DNA of 64,000 nt from CBDUXP01 sp965371225 [NCBI: uncultured bacterium] (GCA_965371225.1 CBDUXP010000002.1:62001-126000), one strand, 5' to 3'. Numbered from the stretch's first letter, positions 54,069-63,647 are shown. Made by a program: numbers and translations. The notes: a model not told the origin generated them from the letters alone.

Positions 54069-55853
54069 TTACTCGCCCGCCCCCTGCACGAGTAGCTTCG
54101 TTGCGTCGAGCACGGCTTCCGCGAGGGCGAGCGCGGGTTCGTACGGCAGAGGGGCGTACACACGCGATCTGGCAATGCGCTCATGCACCACTGCCAGGTC
54201 CACCGCGGCGTTCGAGTCCGGGGTCCAACAGGCGATGTCCACGATGAGGTCTCCACGGGCAAGGCGCAGGTGGGCGGGGGTTTCGGCACTCGGCCGCCGT
54301 AAGGCCGCGGCCGCCTGGTTCAGGAGTTCCTCGGGGGTCCGGTGCCGTTCCGGGGAGGCCGCGCGGAAGAGACCGAGGCCGCCCGGGCGGTACTCCAGAA
54401 TGACGTCGCCCGCCTGCACGGGCCAGGCACCGATTCGTGCACTATCGACTGCGTTCACGATCCAGCGGGGGTTGTCCTCCAAATCCATCCCTGCAACCAG
54501 GCTTAGGGCCTCGACGAGTTCGTCCACCCGGTCACGCCGCAGAGCCTTGTCGTGTGGCAGCACCATGTTGACCCATTGCTGTCCCGCGTACAGTTCATAC
54601 CCGGGCGGATCGGCGAATACTTCCCGTGGACTCACTCGGCCGCGTACGTGCTGCCACTCATCCCATTCGACATCCTCCACCGTCTGCTGTGCGCCCGGCA
54701 TTGGTAAGTCGAGAGGTTGACCCTCGGCGTCCACCCGTTGCTCCTCCCACGTCCTTTCGATGCGTCGCGGGAACCAGGCGCCGTTCGCGCGGCGGCGCCA
54801 GCCCGTGAAGGTGTAGGTGTCGCGTCGTTCCACGTACGGATGGGCCTCCCAATCGAAATACCCGATTGCCTCCTTCTTTTTCCGCAACAGCGCGTTCAGT
54901 TCCGCCGGAGGCAAGGGAAGCGGCGGATCGCGATTGTGTGATTGATTTAGCATCTCCACCAGTTGTTGAAATTCGTTCCGTACATCAACCGTTTCCCATT
55001 CTTGGGGTACGAAGGCGCGGCGCGGATCAGTGGCAATGGAGACCTGCCGTCCATCAATCGATGTCCATTGCATCACCACACGGGCCCCTTGGGCATCACT
55101 CTGCTCCTGTATCCGCGTCGGCGGCCCTTGTTCCAGCAAGTACTGCAACGCCTCCGTCAGATGTCGCTCGCCGATCCACGCATGGATCATGAAAAGCTGG
55201 CCAAATCTGGTGTAGGCCGGCGCAAGCCACACGCCGGTGTCGTCCGGTCGCTCCGGAAGCATAGTCCAGCCTTGCAGACCACCCCAGGCACGCTGTACCA
55301 CGTGATATCCATTTCCCCCTTCCCTTCGGAAGTGAATTTCGATACGCAACCGCCTGGGTGAGGCAAGCAACCGCGTATAGTTGTTAGTCCACTGCGTTTC
55401 GATCCGATAGGGTCGCTTGGAATCGCCGCTCTGGCTGAAATGGGGATGGTCCCGTTCGTCCAGCGTCATCGAACCGTACTGCTCCTCACGTGCGACCTCC
55501 GCACGATAAGAGTCTTCGTCCATGTGCCAGACCCATCGCGAACCGGTGTGGAGTTCCACGCTACCGTCCGCCACGACGGTGATCGCGCCGGCGAACGCGC
55601 GGAGAAGGTGTAAATAGCGTGGGTCCTGGCCGCGGAACCGGTCTTCGGTCGTCGCGGGGATCAATCCTTGAAGGTGTTCAGTTTCCTCCTCGAATGTTTC
55701 AATCCCATCGAGATCGGCGCGGCGGACGTCGCTGCCGAACCAGTGCCACCTGCCGGCTTGCGCCGGAGACGCGGACACAGCACCGGCGAACACCACGAGC
55801 ACCCCCGCTAGAACTAATTGGCCGTGGAGATTGCGCACCCTCCTGCCCAACAC
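54069..55853 (-). CDS. Exported protein of unknown family (paralogue of 56706-58388)
   Basis: The 594-residue protein starts at GTG 55853, preceded by AGGAGGGG. It has a signal peptide (LVLAGVLVVFAGAVSASPAQA) and a long soluble part. Shared with the paralogue are RGQDPRYLHLLRAFA, VVQRAWGGLQGW, TDPRRAFVPQEW, GWRRRANGAWFPRRIE, GRVSPREVFADPPGYE and LARGDLIVDIACW. The Trp- and Arg-rich beta-like blocks suggest an extracytoplasmic binding domain. No function is recognised. A TTG at 55871 is a less likely start. Confidence 0.72.
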   Translation of the reverse strand: MLGRRVRNLHGQLVLAGVLVVFAGAVSASPAQAGRWHWFGSDVRRADLDGIETFEEETEHLQGLIPATTEDRFRGQDPRYLHLLRAFAGAITVVADGSVELHTGSRWVWHMDEDSYRAEVAREEQYGSMTLDERDHPHFSQSGDSKRPYRIETQWTNNYTRLLASPRRLRIEIHFRREGGNGYHVVQRAWGGLQGWTMLPERPDDTGVWLAPAYTRFGQLFMIHAWIGERHLTEALQYLLEQGPPTRIQEQSDAQGARVVMQWTSIDGRQVSIATDPRRAFVPQEWETVDVRNEFQQLVEMLNQSHNRDPPLPLPPAELNALLRKKKEAIGYFDWEAHPYVERRDTYTFTGWRRRANGAWFPRRIERTWEEQRVDAEGQPLDLPMPGAQQTVEDVEWDEWQHVRGRVSPREVFADPPGYELYAGQQWVNMVLPHDKALRRDRVDELVEALSLVAGMDLEDNPRWIVNAVDSARIGAWPVQAGDVILEYRPGGLGLFRAASPERHRTPEELLNQAAAALRRPSAETPAHLRLARGDLIVDIACWTPDSNAAVDLAVVHERIARSRVYAPLPYEPALALAEAVLDATKLLVQGAGE

Positions 55854-56038
55854 AGCCCCTCCTGATCTCAAAACGATAGCACGCGCTCTGGTCGACTTCC
55901 ACGGGTATGTTGCAAGCAGGGCGGCTAGCTGGTGCTAAGATGCGGCGCGGTGGCGGGAGAGGAGCGTGATGCGTGATACATCCGGTAAGTCCCGGGACCG
56001 GCTCAGGAAAGCGGCCGGCCTGCGGGGCCGATGCCGCC

Positions 56039-56665
56039 ATGGCCGACGCCAGCTTTCACCTCGCCCCAGCCGCCCCGGCGCACGTGGAGACGGCGGCGGC
56101 GCTCATCTACGCCACGGGGCCGCGGGTGTTCGATTTCGTGTACGGCAACCAAGCGGTCGCGGAGGACGTGGTGGTGTTCTGTTTCGGGAAGCGGTGGAAC
56201 CCGTACTCCTATCGGTACGCCACCGCGGCCGTGGCGGACGGGCGCATGGTGGGACTTGAACTGGGCTTCGATGCCCACCAGAAGCGTCGGCTCGATCAAA
56301 TGAACGTGCCGTACCACCTGTGGCGGCTGCCCCCGCGGCGGTGGCGCGGCCTGTTCACTGCGTCCCAGGCCCTCGGCCCCTGTTTCCCCCCGCCCGCGCC
56401 CGGCGAGTACTACGTGCAGAACCTGGCCGTGGCGTCCGAGCGGCGCAGCTGTGGCATTGGCGAACGGTTGCTCCAGACCGCATTCGATCGCGCCGCGGCC
56501 CGCGGGTACGCCGCGTGCACCCTCGACGTGGCACTTACCAATGCCGGTGGGATTCGCTTCTACGAACGCATGGGCATGACCGTGCAACAGGAACTCCCAC
56601 CCCCCGACATCGACCCGCGCCACGCCGTGCCCGGACATCTGCGGATGGTGAAGCGACTCGCTTGA
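56039..56665 (+). CDS. GNAT-family N-acetyltransferase
   Basis: The 208-residue enzyme has the acetyl-CoA-binding motif A (VQNLAVASERRSCGIGERLL, ~128-147), helix 4 (FDRAAARGYAACTLDV) and motif B (NAGGIRFYERMGMTVQQEL). It transfers an acetyl group to an unknown amine. ATG 56039 (MADASFHLAP) gives normal length; an upstream in-frame start at 55973 is less family-like. It lies divergent from, and between, the two paralogous unknown secreted genes. Confidence 0.88.
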   Translation: MADASFHLAPAAPAHVETAAALIYATGPRVFDFVYGNQAVAEDVVVFCFGKRWNPYSYRYATAAVADGRMVGLELGFDAHQKRRLDQMNVPYHLWRLPPRRWRGLFTASQALGPCFPPPAPGEYYVQNLAVASERRSCGIGERLLQTAFDRAAARGYAACTLDVALTNAGGIRFYERMGMTVQQELPPPDIDPRHAVPGHLRMVKRLA

Positions 56666-56705
56666 CCTACTGACCGTGCTGTCGCCAAGGCAGGGGCGCG
56701 GGGGA

Positions 56706-58388
56706 TCAGTCTTTGGAACTGCGGGCGAGGGTCTGCGTCGCGTCGCGCACGGCTTCCGCGAATACTTCGATCTTCTTGGAGGGGAGGGGTGGGTACTCGC
56801 GCTGCGTCAACATGCGCTGGTACACCGTTTGTTGGTGGCCCGCGGCGCTGGATTCCGGAAACCAACAGAGCACGTCCACGATGGTCTCGCCGCGCGCGAG
56901 TCGAATGGGGACCGGCGCATAACTGGTACCTCCTTCGAGCGCGGTGGCAATGGCATTGAGCGGTTGGGAATGGGCTCCGTCCAATGCGACGGTTCCGACC
57001 TGCAGCAGCACATCGTGGCGTTCGAATGGCCAAACGCCCAGCTCCACCAGATTTACGTCGGCCACCACCCACCGGCGGGCTCCGGTAAGGTCCTCCCCGT
57101 GGCTGAGCGACATGGCGGACCACAGGCCCGCCACCATTTCCGCCTGGGCGCCGGGGTCGTGCGGCATGATGACGTCTACCCATTCCTGCCCCGTGTACGG
57201 TTCATAGCCGGGCGGCGGCGCGAACGCTTCCCGCGGTGAGACGCGTCCGCGCGCCCGCGTCCATTCCACCCAGCTGCGAGCTTCTGGCGCCGCAAAGCGG
57301 CCCGAAACGCCATCGAGGAACGGGCTCAGCCACTTCGGGATGTCCACCATGGCTGGGGTGCTCTCTCCGCGCCGGCCAGCCTCGGTAACGCCGCGCCGCG
57401 GTTCCACCGTCATCTCCATGCGTCCGGGCAGCCACGTCCCGGCTCCCCGCAGCTGCCAGTCAGTGAACGTGATGCGCCGGTGCAGTTCGTTCGGCAGGGT
57501 GGTGATCCATTCCTCAATAGCCCAGCGCCCTATCTTGAGAACCCGCTGCGCCATTTCGTTGTCGGGATTGTCAAGAATCGTGTTCGCGAACTCCTGCATC
57601 AGGTCGTATCGGGTGACGCGCGTCCACTCCACCGGCACGTACCCGCGGTGCGGGTCCGTTCCGACACGCACCTCACTGTTCCCGCCGACCTGCCAGGTCA
57701 TGACCACCCGGTAGCCCCGGGAATCGCTCGCCTCGCGGATGTCCTGGGGCGCCCCCATGGCGATGAGCGTCGCCAGAGCCTTGCCCAGGAGGTGCACATC
57801 CCGCCAGCCTCGCTGCAATACCCAATTGCTCCCATGTGAACCGGCGGCTTCCAACTGCGTTGACGCATGCATTGCCCCCAGGGGCGACTGCCCCCAATAC
57901 TGCGCGCCGCCCCAGGCCCGCTGGGCAGTCTGGGTCCATGACCTTTCATCGAATCGGCTCTCTTCCTTGACCCGGAGATTGGTTTCTGAGGCGACAACCC
58001 GACTCGAGCGGGAGACGTTACCGGTGCGCACTTCATGGGTGTAGTCGGGCCGCCCGGTTGCCCCCACCATCCCCGGGGGCAACTCTGAACCCGGCGGCGC
58101 TTGGGCCAGCATGGATTGGTAGGCCGTGGCGTCGGCCAAGACGGAGAACTGCTGGCCGATTTCAAACTCTGCGCTGCCGTGACTCAGCGCCAGGATTGTG
58201 CGCGCGAGCGAGTGGAGCAGTGTCAGGTAGCGCGGATCCTGACCGCGAAAGTCATCCTCTGAAAGGGCCGGCGAGTCCGGAACAGTTTCGGAATACCATG
58301 CTTCGGGATCCTCGCAGCCGGGCACCAGGAGAACCGTGGCGCCCCAGGCCAACGCGACCAGTCGACTGCGTACGCAACGGCGGCGCAT
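56706..58388 (-). CDS. Predicted lipoprotein of unknown family (paralogue of 54069-55853)
   Basis: The 560-residue protein has a lipobox (LLVPGC, Cys acylated) after a hydrophobic signal, so it would be anchored in a membrane. Blocks shared with the 54069 protein are FRGQDPRYLTLLHSLA, QRAWGGAQYWG, GTDPHRGYVPVEW, FTDWQLRGAGTWLPGRME, GRVSPREAFAPPPGYE and LARGETIVDVLCW. ATG 58388 is chosen; a 58436 start adds 16 unlikely residues. The duplicated pair may act together, but no partner motif or enzymatic site was seen. Confidence 0.72.
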   Translation of the reverse strand: MRRRCVRSRLVALAWGATVLLVPGCEDPEAWYSETVPDSPALSEDDFRGQDPRYLTLLHSLARTILALSHGSAEFEIGQQFSVLADATAYQSMLAQAPPGSELPPGMVGATGRPDYTHEVRTGNVSRSSRVVASETNLRVKEESRFDERSWTQTAQRAWGGAQYWGQSPLGAMHASTQLEAAGSHGSNWVLQRGWRDVHLLGKALATLIAMGAPQDIREASDSRGYRVVMTWQVGGNSEVRVGTDPHRGYVPVEWTRVTRYDLMQEFANTILDNPDNEMAQRVLKIGRWAIEEWITTLPNELHRRITFTDWQLRGAGTWLPGRMEMTVEPRRGVTEAGRRGESTPAMVDIPKWLSPFLDGVSGRFAAPEARSWVEWTRARGRVSPREAFAPPPGYEPYTGQEWVDVIMPHDPGAQAEMVAGLWSAMSLSHGEDLTGARRWVVADVNLVELGVWPFERHDVLLQVGTVALDGAHSQPLNAIATALEGGTSYAPVPIRLARGETIVDVLCWFPESSAAGHQQTVYQRMLTQREYPPLPSKKIEVFAEAVRDATQTLARSSKD

Positions 58389-58536
58389 ACACGTCCCCCT
58401 CACCTCCCGCCACGCACACTCTCGTGCGCCTTCCAAACGCTAGCATGCGATGCGGTGCGCGGCCACCGGTTGCATGCTCGTGGGTCGGCCGCAGGGCAGA
58501 CTGGTCGGCGGGTCCACGGGGCAGTACGCTCTGGTG

Positions 58537-59094
58537 ATGCAACATGATGGTGGATGGCAGCGGACGGCGCGGCGGGACCTGTTCGAGAGCCGCTGGTTTA
58601 CGCTGCGGCAGGATGAGGTGACGCTCCCGAACGGGGACGACATCACGTACACGTACGTGGTGCATCCGGGCTTCGCGATGGTGGTGCCGCTTTTGGCGGA
58701 CGGGCGGGTCGTGATGGAGCGCGTGTACCGCTATACGGTGCAGCAGACCACGCTCGAATGTCCCAGCGGGGGGCTCGACGGCGAGGCGCCGGCGACTGCC
58801 GCGCGGCGGGAACTGGAGGAGGAGACCGGCTACCGCGCGGGGACGCTCGCACACCTCGGCCATTTCATGGGCAGCAACGGGTACAGCGACGAGGAGTACG
58901 ACGTGTACCTGGCCACCGACCTGACGGCGGACGGCACCATCCGGCGGGAGAACACGGAACAAATCGAAGTGGTGCTCCTGCCCCTGGCCGAGTTGCACGC
59001 GATGGCTGTGCGCGGCGAGATTGCGGATGCGCCGAGCGCGCTGGCGCTCCTGCTCGCATGGGAGCACGTGCGCGCGCGGGGGGACGCGCCCTAG
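58537..59094 (+). CDS. Nudix hydrolase, ADP-ribose-pyrophosphatase-like
   Basis: The 185-residue enzyme has the RELEEETGY end of the Nudix box (R-E-x-x-E-E-x-G), with Glu in the metal-binding positions. The preceding loop is SGGLDGE, one residue shorter than the usual G-x5-E spacing. LFESRWFTLRQDEVTLPNGD at the N-terminus is typical of the ADP-ribose pyrophosphatase group. ATG 58537 is preferred. It overlaps the convergent lysA by CTAG. Confidence 0.88.
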   Translation: MQHDGGWQRTARRDLFESRWFTLRQDEVTLPNGDDITYTYVVHPGFAMVVPLLADGRVVMERVYRYTVQQTTLECPSGGLDGEAPATAARRELEEETGYRAGTLAHLGHFMGSNGYSDEEYDVYLATDLTADGTIRRENTEQIEVVLLPLAELHAMAVRGEIADAPSALALLLAWEHVRARGDAP

Positions 59095-60365
59095 GCGGTG
59101 ATGGGAATCTTCTCGCCGCGGATGAGATCGTCGAACGTCTGGCGTTCGCGGATGAGGTGCGCGCCACCGTCGCTGATGAGCACCTCGGCGGCCAGGGGCT
59201 TGCCGTTGTAGTTCGAGCCCATCACGAAACCGTACGCGCCCGCGCACTCGATGACGAGGTAATCGCCCACCTGCGCAGTGGGCAGGCGCCGCGTCACCAC
59301 GACGCCGCCCTCCTCCTGTGTGAAGATGTCGCCGGATTCGCAGAGCGGGCCGCCCACGACCACGTCCTGCAGCGGCCGCTCCGCCGGGCCGCCGACGGGC
59401 GTGATGGAGATGGGCTGGTACGCGCCGTACATGACCGGCCGCACCAGATTGTTGAACCCCGCGTCCACCAGATAGAACGTGTTGTCGCCCATGGTCTTGA
59501 CCGAGCGAATTTCCGCGAGCAGGTACCCGCACTCGGCCACCAGGTAGCGCCCGGGTTCGATTTCGAGGCGCACCTTGTGGTCGAACGCGTCTTCGAGGCC
59601 CCAGCGCATGTCATCCCAGAGCTTGAAGTACGCCGGCACGTCGACCACCGTAGCCCCCGGTTGATAGGGGACGGGCAGGCCGCCGCCCGCGCTGATCTCG
59701 TGCACGGAGGGGCCCACCTCCTTCGCGACGGTCTCCATGGCCTCGACCACGCGCGCGAGATGTTCCAGGTCCGAGCCCGAGCCGATGTGCATGTGCAGGC
59801 CCGTGACCTTCAGGTCGTGCCGCTCCGCGCGCGCCAGGCAATCGCCGAGCTGCTCGTGCCAAATGCCGTGCTTCGATTGCTCCCCGCCGGTATTGACCTT
59901 CCGGTGCGCGCCGTGGCCGAAGCCCGGATTGATGCGCAGCATGACCTCGCCGCCGCTCACGCGCTTCCCATATTGGTCGATCATGTCCGGCGAGCCGCAA
60001 TTCACGCGCACGTCGTGCGCCACGACCGCGTCGAGCGCTTCCTGGTCGAAGATGTCCGCCGTGTAGAAGATGGGTGCGGGCTCGCCGTCGGCCGCGTACC
60101 CGGCGGCCAACGCCCGGCGGATCTCGTTCGTGCTCACCGCGTCCACCAGCACCCCGCGGCGCCGCATGAAATCGAGGATCGCCAGGTTCGAATTCGCCTT
60201 CTGCGAATAGCGGATCACGTCGAACGCGCGCAGCGTCTCGATCTGCCGCCGGATCGTCGCCGCGTCGTACACGTACGTGGGCGTCCCGAACTCGCGCGCG
60301 AGTTCCTTCACCGGAATCCCGGCGATCTCCGTGCGCAGCAACTGCGCGTCAGCTTCCGTTGGCAT
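59091..60365 (-). CDS. lysA: Diaminopimelate decarboxylase
   Basis: The 424-residue PLP enzyme makes L-lysine from meso-diaminopimelate. The PLP-lysine is Lys56 in RYSQKANSN; GSGSDLEHL is the phosphate site region, and GPLCESGDIF (the C-terminal Cys/Glu substrate site) is typical of LysA. The TIM-barrel and C-terminal beta domains are complete and length is normal. Related arginine/ornithine decarboxylases usually lack the CESGD motif. The stop is shared as CTAG with the Nudix gene. It is followed by a repeat element on its 5' side. Confidence 0.92.
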   Translation of the reverse strand: MPTEADAQLLRTEIAGIPVKELAREFGTPTYVYDAATIRRQIETLRAFDVIRYSQKANSNLAILDFMRRRGVLVDAVSTNEIRRALAAGYAADGEPAPIFYTADIFDQEALDAVVAHDVRVNCGSPDMIDQYGKRVSGGEVMLRINPGFGHGAHRKVNTGGEQSKHGIWHEQLGDCLARAERHDLKVTGLHMHIGSGSDLEHLARVVEAMETVAKEVGPSVHEISAGGGLPVPYQPGATVVDVPAYFKLWDDMRWGLEDAFDHKVRLEIEPGRYLVAECGYLLAEIRSVKTMGDNTFYLVDAGFNNLVRPVMYGAYQPISITPVGGPAERPLQDVVVGGPLCESGDIFTQEEGGVVVTRRLPTAQVGDYLVIECAGAYGFVMGSNYNGKPLAAEVLISDGGAHLIRERQTFDDLIRGEKIPITA

Positions 60366-60393
60366 GGCGCATCATCTTACTGGACAGGAATGG

Positions 60394-60535
60394 AACCGCC
60401 AAGACGCCAAGGACACCAAGAGCAAAATGACCGGGCGGGAGGGCCACTCTGCGGCGACATTCTTCCAATGTCCTTCGTGTCCTGCCGGGTGGTCTATGCT
60501 CCCGCGTGCTTGGCGTTCTTGGCGTCTTGGCGGTT
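60394..60535. repeat. MITE-like element with 18-bp perfect terminal inverted repeats
   Basis: AACCGCCAAGACGCCAAG at 60394-60411 is the exact reverse complement of CTTGGCGTCTTGGCGGTT at 60518-60535. The 142-base element is noncoding and holds a central hairpin (GACATT/AATGTC). It lies between lysA and the radical SAM gene. The TAA stop of the latter begins within the element's right end. Confidence 0.82.
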
Positions 60536-62015
60536 AGTGTTCGACCGTCATGCGCTTGGCCATCTTCACGTGCCAGGCGAAATCCGTCCACGAGTGGATC
60601 TTCTTGAGGCGCCCCCAGATATACGCGGGGCGGAAATAGTAATTGAAGAACGCCTTCCGCATGCGTTTGTTGAGCCAGGTGCGGTCGAACTCCGGTGACT
60701 CGAAGAACGGAATCGGGTCGTCGGTCCGCCCCTCCTTGAGCACGTACTCGCGCCAGTAGTCGTACTCCAGGTATCCCTCGCGAATCGCCAGGTCGTACAG
60801 GTCCGTGGCGGGGTAGGGGACCGCGATGGAGTAGTACGCGAAGTCGGGGTTGAGCTTCCGCGAGAACGCCACGGTATCCTCGATCATCTCGCGCGTTTCG
60901 CCGGGCGAACCGAGGATGAAATACGCGAGGATGTTGATCCCCGCGTCGCGCGTCCACCGGAACGCCTGCTCGGCCTGCTCCATGGTGATGCTCTTGTTCA
61001 GGACCTTGAGGATCTCGGGATGGAACGCTTCGATGCCGTAGCTGATGCGCTGACACCCGGCGGCCTTCATCTTCTTCAGCAACCCGGGATTCACGCAGTC
61101 CACGCGCGTGCGGCAATCCCACAGGACGTGCAGCTCCCGCGCGAGGATCTGGTCGCAGATCTGCTCGGCCCGCTGCTGGTTCGCGGTGAACGTGTCGTCG
61201 TAGATCACGATCTCGTCCAGCCCGTACTCCCGAACGATGTGCTCGATTTCGTCCACCACGTTCTCCGGGCTGCGCGTGTCGTAGTGGCCGCCGCGGATGT
61301 GGCGTTCGCAGAAGCTGCAACTGAACGGACAGCCGCGCGCCGTAATCATGCTCGTGACGGTCTTCGTGATCGTGGTCGCGTCGAAGTACCGGTCGTTCGG
61401 CAAATCCTCGCGCGCGGGCGGGGGGAACGTGTCCAGCGCCCGGCTGCGTTGCGGCGGCGGATTGGTATGTATCTGGCCATTGGCGCTTGATGCACAGGAG
61501 GATTTCCACACCAGCCCTGGCACACTCTCGTATCCGTCGCCGCCGCGGGCGAACGCGTCGAGGAACTGCGGGAGCGCTTCTTCCGCGTCGCCCTGTATGC
61601 CGAAATCGATGTGCGGGTTGACGAGCGTGAGGTCGGGCATCAGGGTCACGTGTGGCCCGCCGAACAACACGGGGAGTGTGGGATCCACGCGCTTGACCGC
61701 CGCCGCCACGTCACAACAGATGGTGAACATGGGCGTCACCACCGTGACGCCCACAATGTCCGGGCGCGTGTCGCGAATGTACGCTTCGATCTCCGGGATC
61801 CCCATCTCCAGCGCGTTCGCGTCCAGCAGGTCGGCCTGGAACCCGGCTTCGTGCAGGGTGGAGACTAGATACGCCGGCCCCAGCGGCGGCAGCACGCGCG
61901 CCCGCTTGATGAAGCTCGCCGAGCCAAACGCCACGCCGTCGCGCTCCTGGGCGATGACTTCGGGGGGCACCACGATCAGCAGTCTGACGTCGCGCCCGGT
62001 TCGGGTGGCGTTCAT
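60534..62015 (-). CDS. Cobalamin-binding radical SAM protein (B12-rSAM)
   Basis: This 493-residue protein begins with a B12-binding domain (GPAYLVSTLHEAGFQADLLD; no DxHxxG is obvious). A radical SAM core follows, with CPFSCSFC at 229-236 (Cys229, Cys233, Cys236) binding the 4Fe-4S cluster, then SAM-binding IVIYDDTFTANQQ and SYGIEAFHPEILKVL. It is in the HpnJ/BchE group that alters hopanoids, tetrapyrroles or other compounds, but the substrate is unknown. No hopanoid cluster is seen here. Length is normal. Confidence 0.9.
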   Translation of the reverse strand: MNATRTGRDVRLLIVVPPEVIAQERDGVAFGSASFIKRARVLPPLGPAYLVSTLHEAGFQADLLDANALEMGIPEIEAYIRDTRPDIVGVTVVTPMFTICCDVAAAVKRVDPTLPVLFGGPHVTLMPDLTLVNPHIDFGIQGDAEEALPQFLDAFARGGDGYESVPGLVWKSSCASSANGQIHTNPPPQRSRALDTFPPPAREDLPNDRYFDATTITKTVTSMITARGCPFSCSFCERHIRGGHYDTRSPENVVDEIEHIVREYGLDEIVIYDDTFTANQQRAEQICDQILARELHVLWDCRTRVDCVNPGLLKKMKAAGCQRISYGIEAFHPEILKVLNKSITMEQAEQAFRWTRDAGINILAYFILGSPGETREMIEDTVAFSRKLNPDFAYYSIAVPYPATDLYDLAIREGYLEYDYWREYVLKEGRTDDPIPFFESPEFDRTWLNKRMRKAFFNYYFRPAYIWGRLKKIHSWTDFAWHVKMAKRMTVEH

Positions 62016-62177
62016 ATCTCCCCTACACTCCAGGAATTCCGGGGTGGGCCGGGTCCGCGGATCCTCCCGCAGCGCTCTTCCCTACCCCCACTCATCAGTA
62101 TAGAGACGCGGAGGCTCGGAGTCAGCGGGAGACCGGGCTAGTGCCTGACCGGCCACACTGGCCGAATTCCCTTCACA

Positions 62178-62207
62178 TTGACAGGCTTTTGAAGCCGATG
62201 CTACGGT
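62178..62207 (+). promoter_or_regulatory. Sigma-70-like promoter of the amidohydrolase gene
   Basis: TTGACA (62178-62183) and an extended -10, TGCTACGGT (TACGGT at 62202-62207), are 18 bases apart. The -10 match is weak, but the TTGACA is perfect and this is the only such pair in the divergent gap. Its RNA would start about 55 bases before the ATG at 62268. Confidence 0.5.
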
Positions 62208-62267
62208 CCGCCGCGGCCCAGGGCCCCCAGCGCTGGCCGCCGGCCAGTGCTAGATAGGCCATAGATC

Positions 62268-63476
62268 ATGTCAATACAACCACTTCTCGATCGCATCGCA
62301 GCGACCGTGGCTGAAGCCTATCCGCGTCTCGTCGAGATTCGCCGCGACATCCACGCCCACCCGGAACTCGGGTTTGCGGAAACCCGAACGGCGGGCCTCG
62401 TCGCCCGCACCCTGGAGGGGCTGGGCCTGGAGGTGCAGCGCGAAGTCGCGCTCACGGGCGTGGTGGGCACCCTGCGCGGGGGGAAACCCGGCCCCACCTT
62501 CGCCGTCCGGGCGGACATGGACGCGCTGCCCATGCCCGAGCAGACGGGGCTGGACTTCGCCTCGACCGTGCCCAACGTGATGCACGCCTGCGGGCACGAC
62601 TGCCACGTGACCATGGCGTTGGGCGCGGCCATGGCCCTGAGCGCGGTGGCTGACCAGTTGCCCGGCACGGTGAAGTTCGTCTTTCAGCCGGGCGAAGAGG
62701 GGATGGCGGGTGGGAAGAGCATGGTGGAGCAGGGGGTGCTCCAGACGGCGCCAAAAATCGAGGCGATGCTCGCGCTCCACCTGGCACCGACCGCGCCGAC
62801 GGGCACAATCCTTACCCGGCCGGGGGCGATTATGGCGGCGGGAGATATCTTCTGCGTGGAAATCGTGGGCCGAGGCGGGCACGGCGCGCGCCCCCACGAG
62901 TGCATCGATCCCATCTTCGTCGCGTCCCACGTGGTGCAGGCGTTCCAGGGCATCGTCAGCCGGATGACCAACGCGGAGGAGAGTGTGGTCATTAGCGTGA
63001 CGAAGATTCAGGGGGGCACCACGTACAACGTGATTCCGGACGTGTGCGAACTGCTCGGGACCGTGCGCACGCTGAACGAGCGAACGCGGGCGGAGGTGGA
63101 AAGCCTGGTGGAACGCGTGGTTGGTGACGTGTGCCATGCCTTCGGCGCCACCGGCAAGCTGCACTACGCCCACGGGTACGGGGTCACGAGGAACGACGAA
63201 CGCATGGCCGCGTACATAAAGGACGTGGTGGGCGAAGTGCTCGGTCCCGAGCGGTATTTCGAGATGCCCGCGCCGATGATGGGCGCCGAGGACTTCTCGT
63301 ACTTCTTGAACGAGGTGCCCGGGGCGTTCTGTTTCATCGGGTGCTCCGGCGGGCGCCGGGACGCCGCCCCCATCCACTCGAGCCACATGGTGGTCGATGA
63401 GCCCGTGCTCGAAATCGGCGCCCGCTTCGCTGCCAGCGTCGCCGCGAAGTACCTGCACGAGCAGCCGTTGCGCTGA
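62268..63476 (+). CDS. M20-family amidohydrolase (N-acyl-amino-acid/hippurate hydrolase-like)
   Basis: The 402-residue metal-dependent hydrolase has metal-ligand motifs HACGHDCH (106-113), QPGEEG with catalytic Glu-Glu and a C-terminal APMMGAEDFSYFL with ligand Glu. The dimerisation domain (GRGGHGARPHECIDPI) is inserted in the usual place. Family members cleave N-acyl amino acids, hippurate or IAA conjugates; a precise substrate is unknown. The length is normal. Confidence 0.92.
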   Translation: MSIQPLLDRIAATVAEAYPRLVEIRRDIHAHPELGFAETRTAGLVARTLEGLGLEVQREVALTGVVGTLRGGKPGPTFAVRADMDALPMPEQTGLDFASTVPNVMHACGHDCHVTMALGAAMALSAVADQLPGTVKFVFQPGEEGMAGGKSMVEQGVLQTAPKIEAMLALHLAPTAPTGTILTRPGAIMAAGDIFCVEIVGRGGHGARPHECIDPIFVASHVVQAFQGIVSRMTNAEESVVISVTKIQGGTTYNVIPDVCELLGTVRTLNERTRAEVESLVERVVGDVCHAFGATGKLHYAHGYGVTRNDERMAAYIKDVVGEVLGPERYFEMPAPMMGAEDFSYFLNEVPGAFCFIGCSGGRRDAAPIHSSHMVVDEPVLEIGARFAASVAAKYLHEQPLR

Positions 63477-63647
63477 CGCGCGCGTCCGCCACCCCCGCGC
63501 GCGCGAAACCCAAAGCGCGCCGCTGCGTATGGTACCCTGGGGTGACGCTCCACGTAACTTCTCGCACAGTGTTGTGAACGGCGCCCACGGCGACTCGGGA
63601 GCGCAGCAGTTCCCGAGCCCGCCATCGCATGGGCGAGGGAGAACGCC

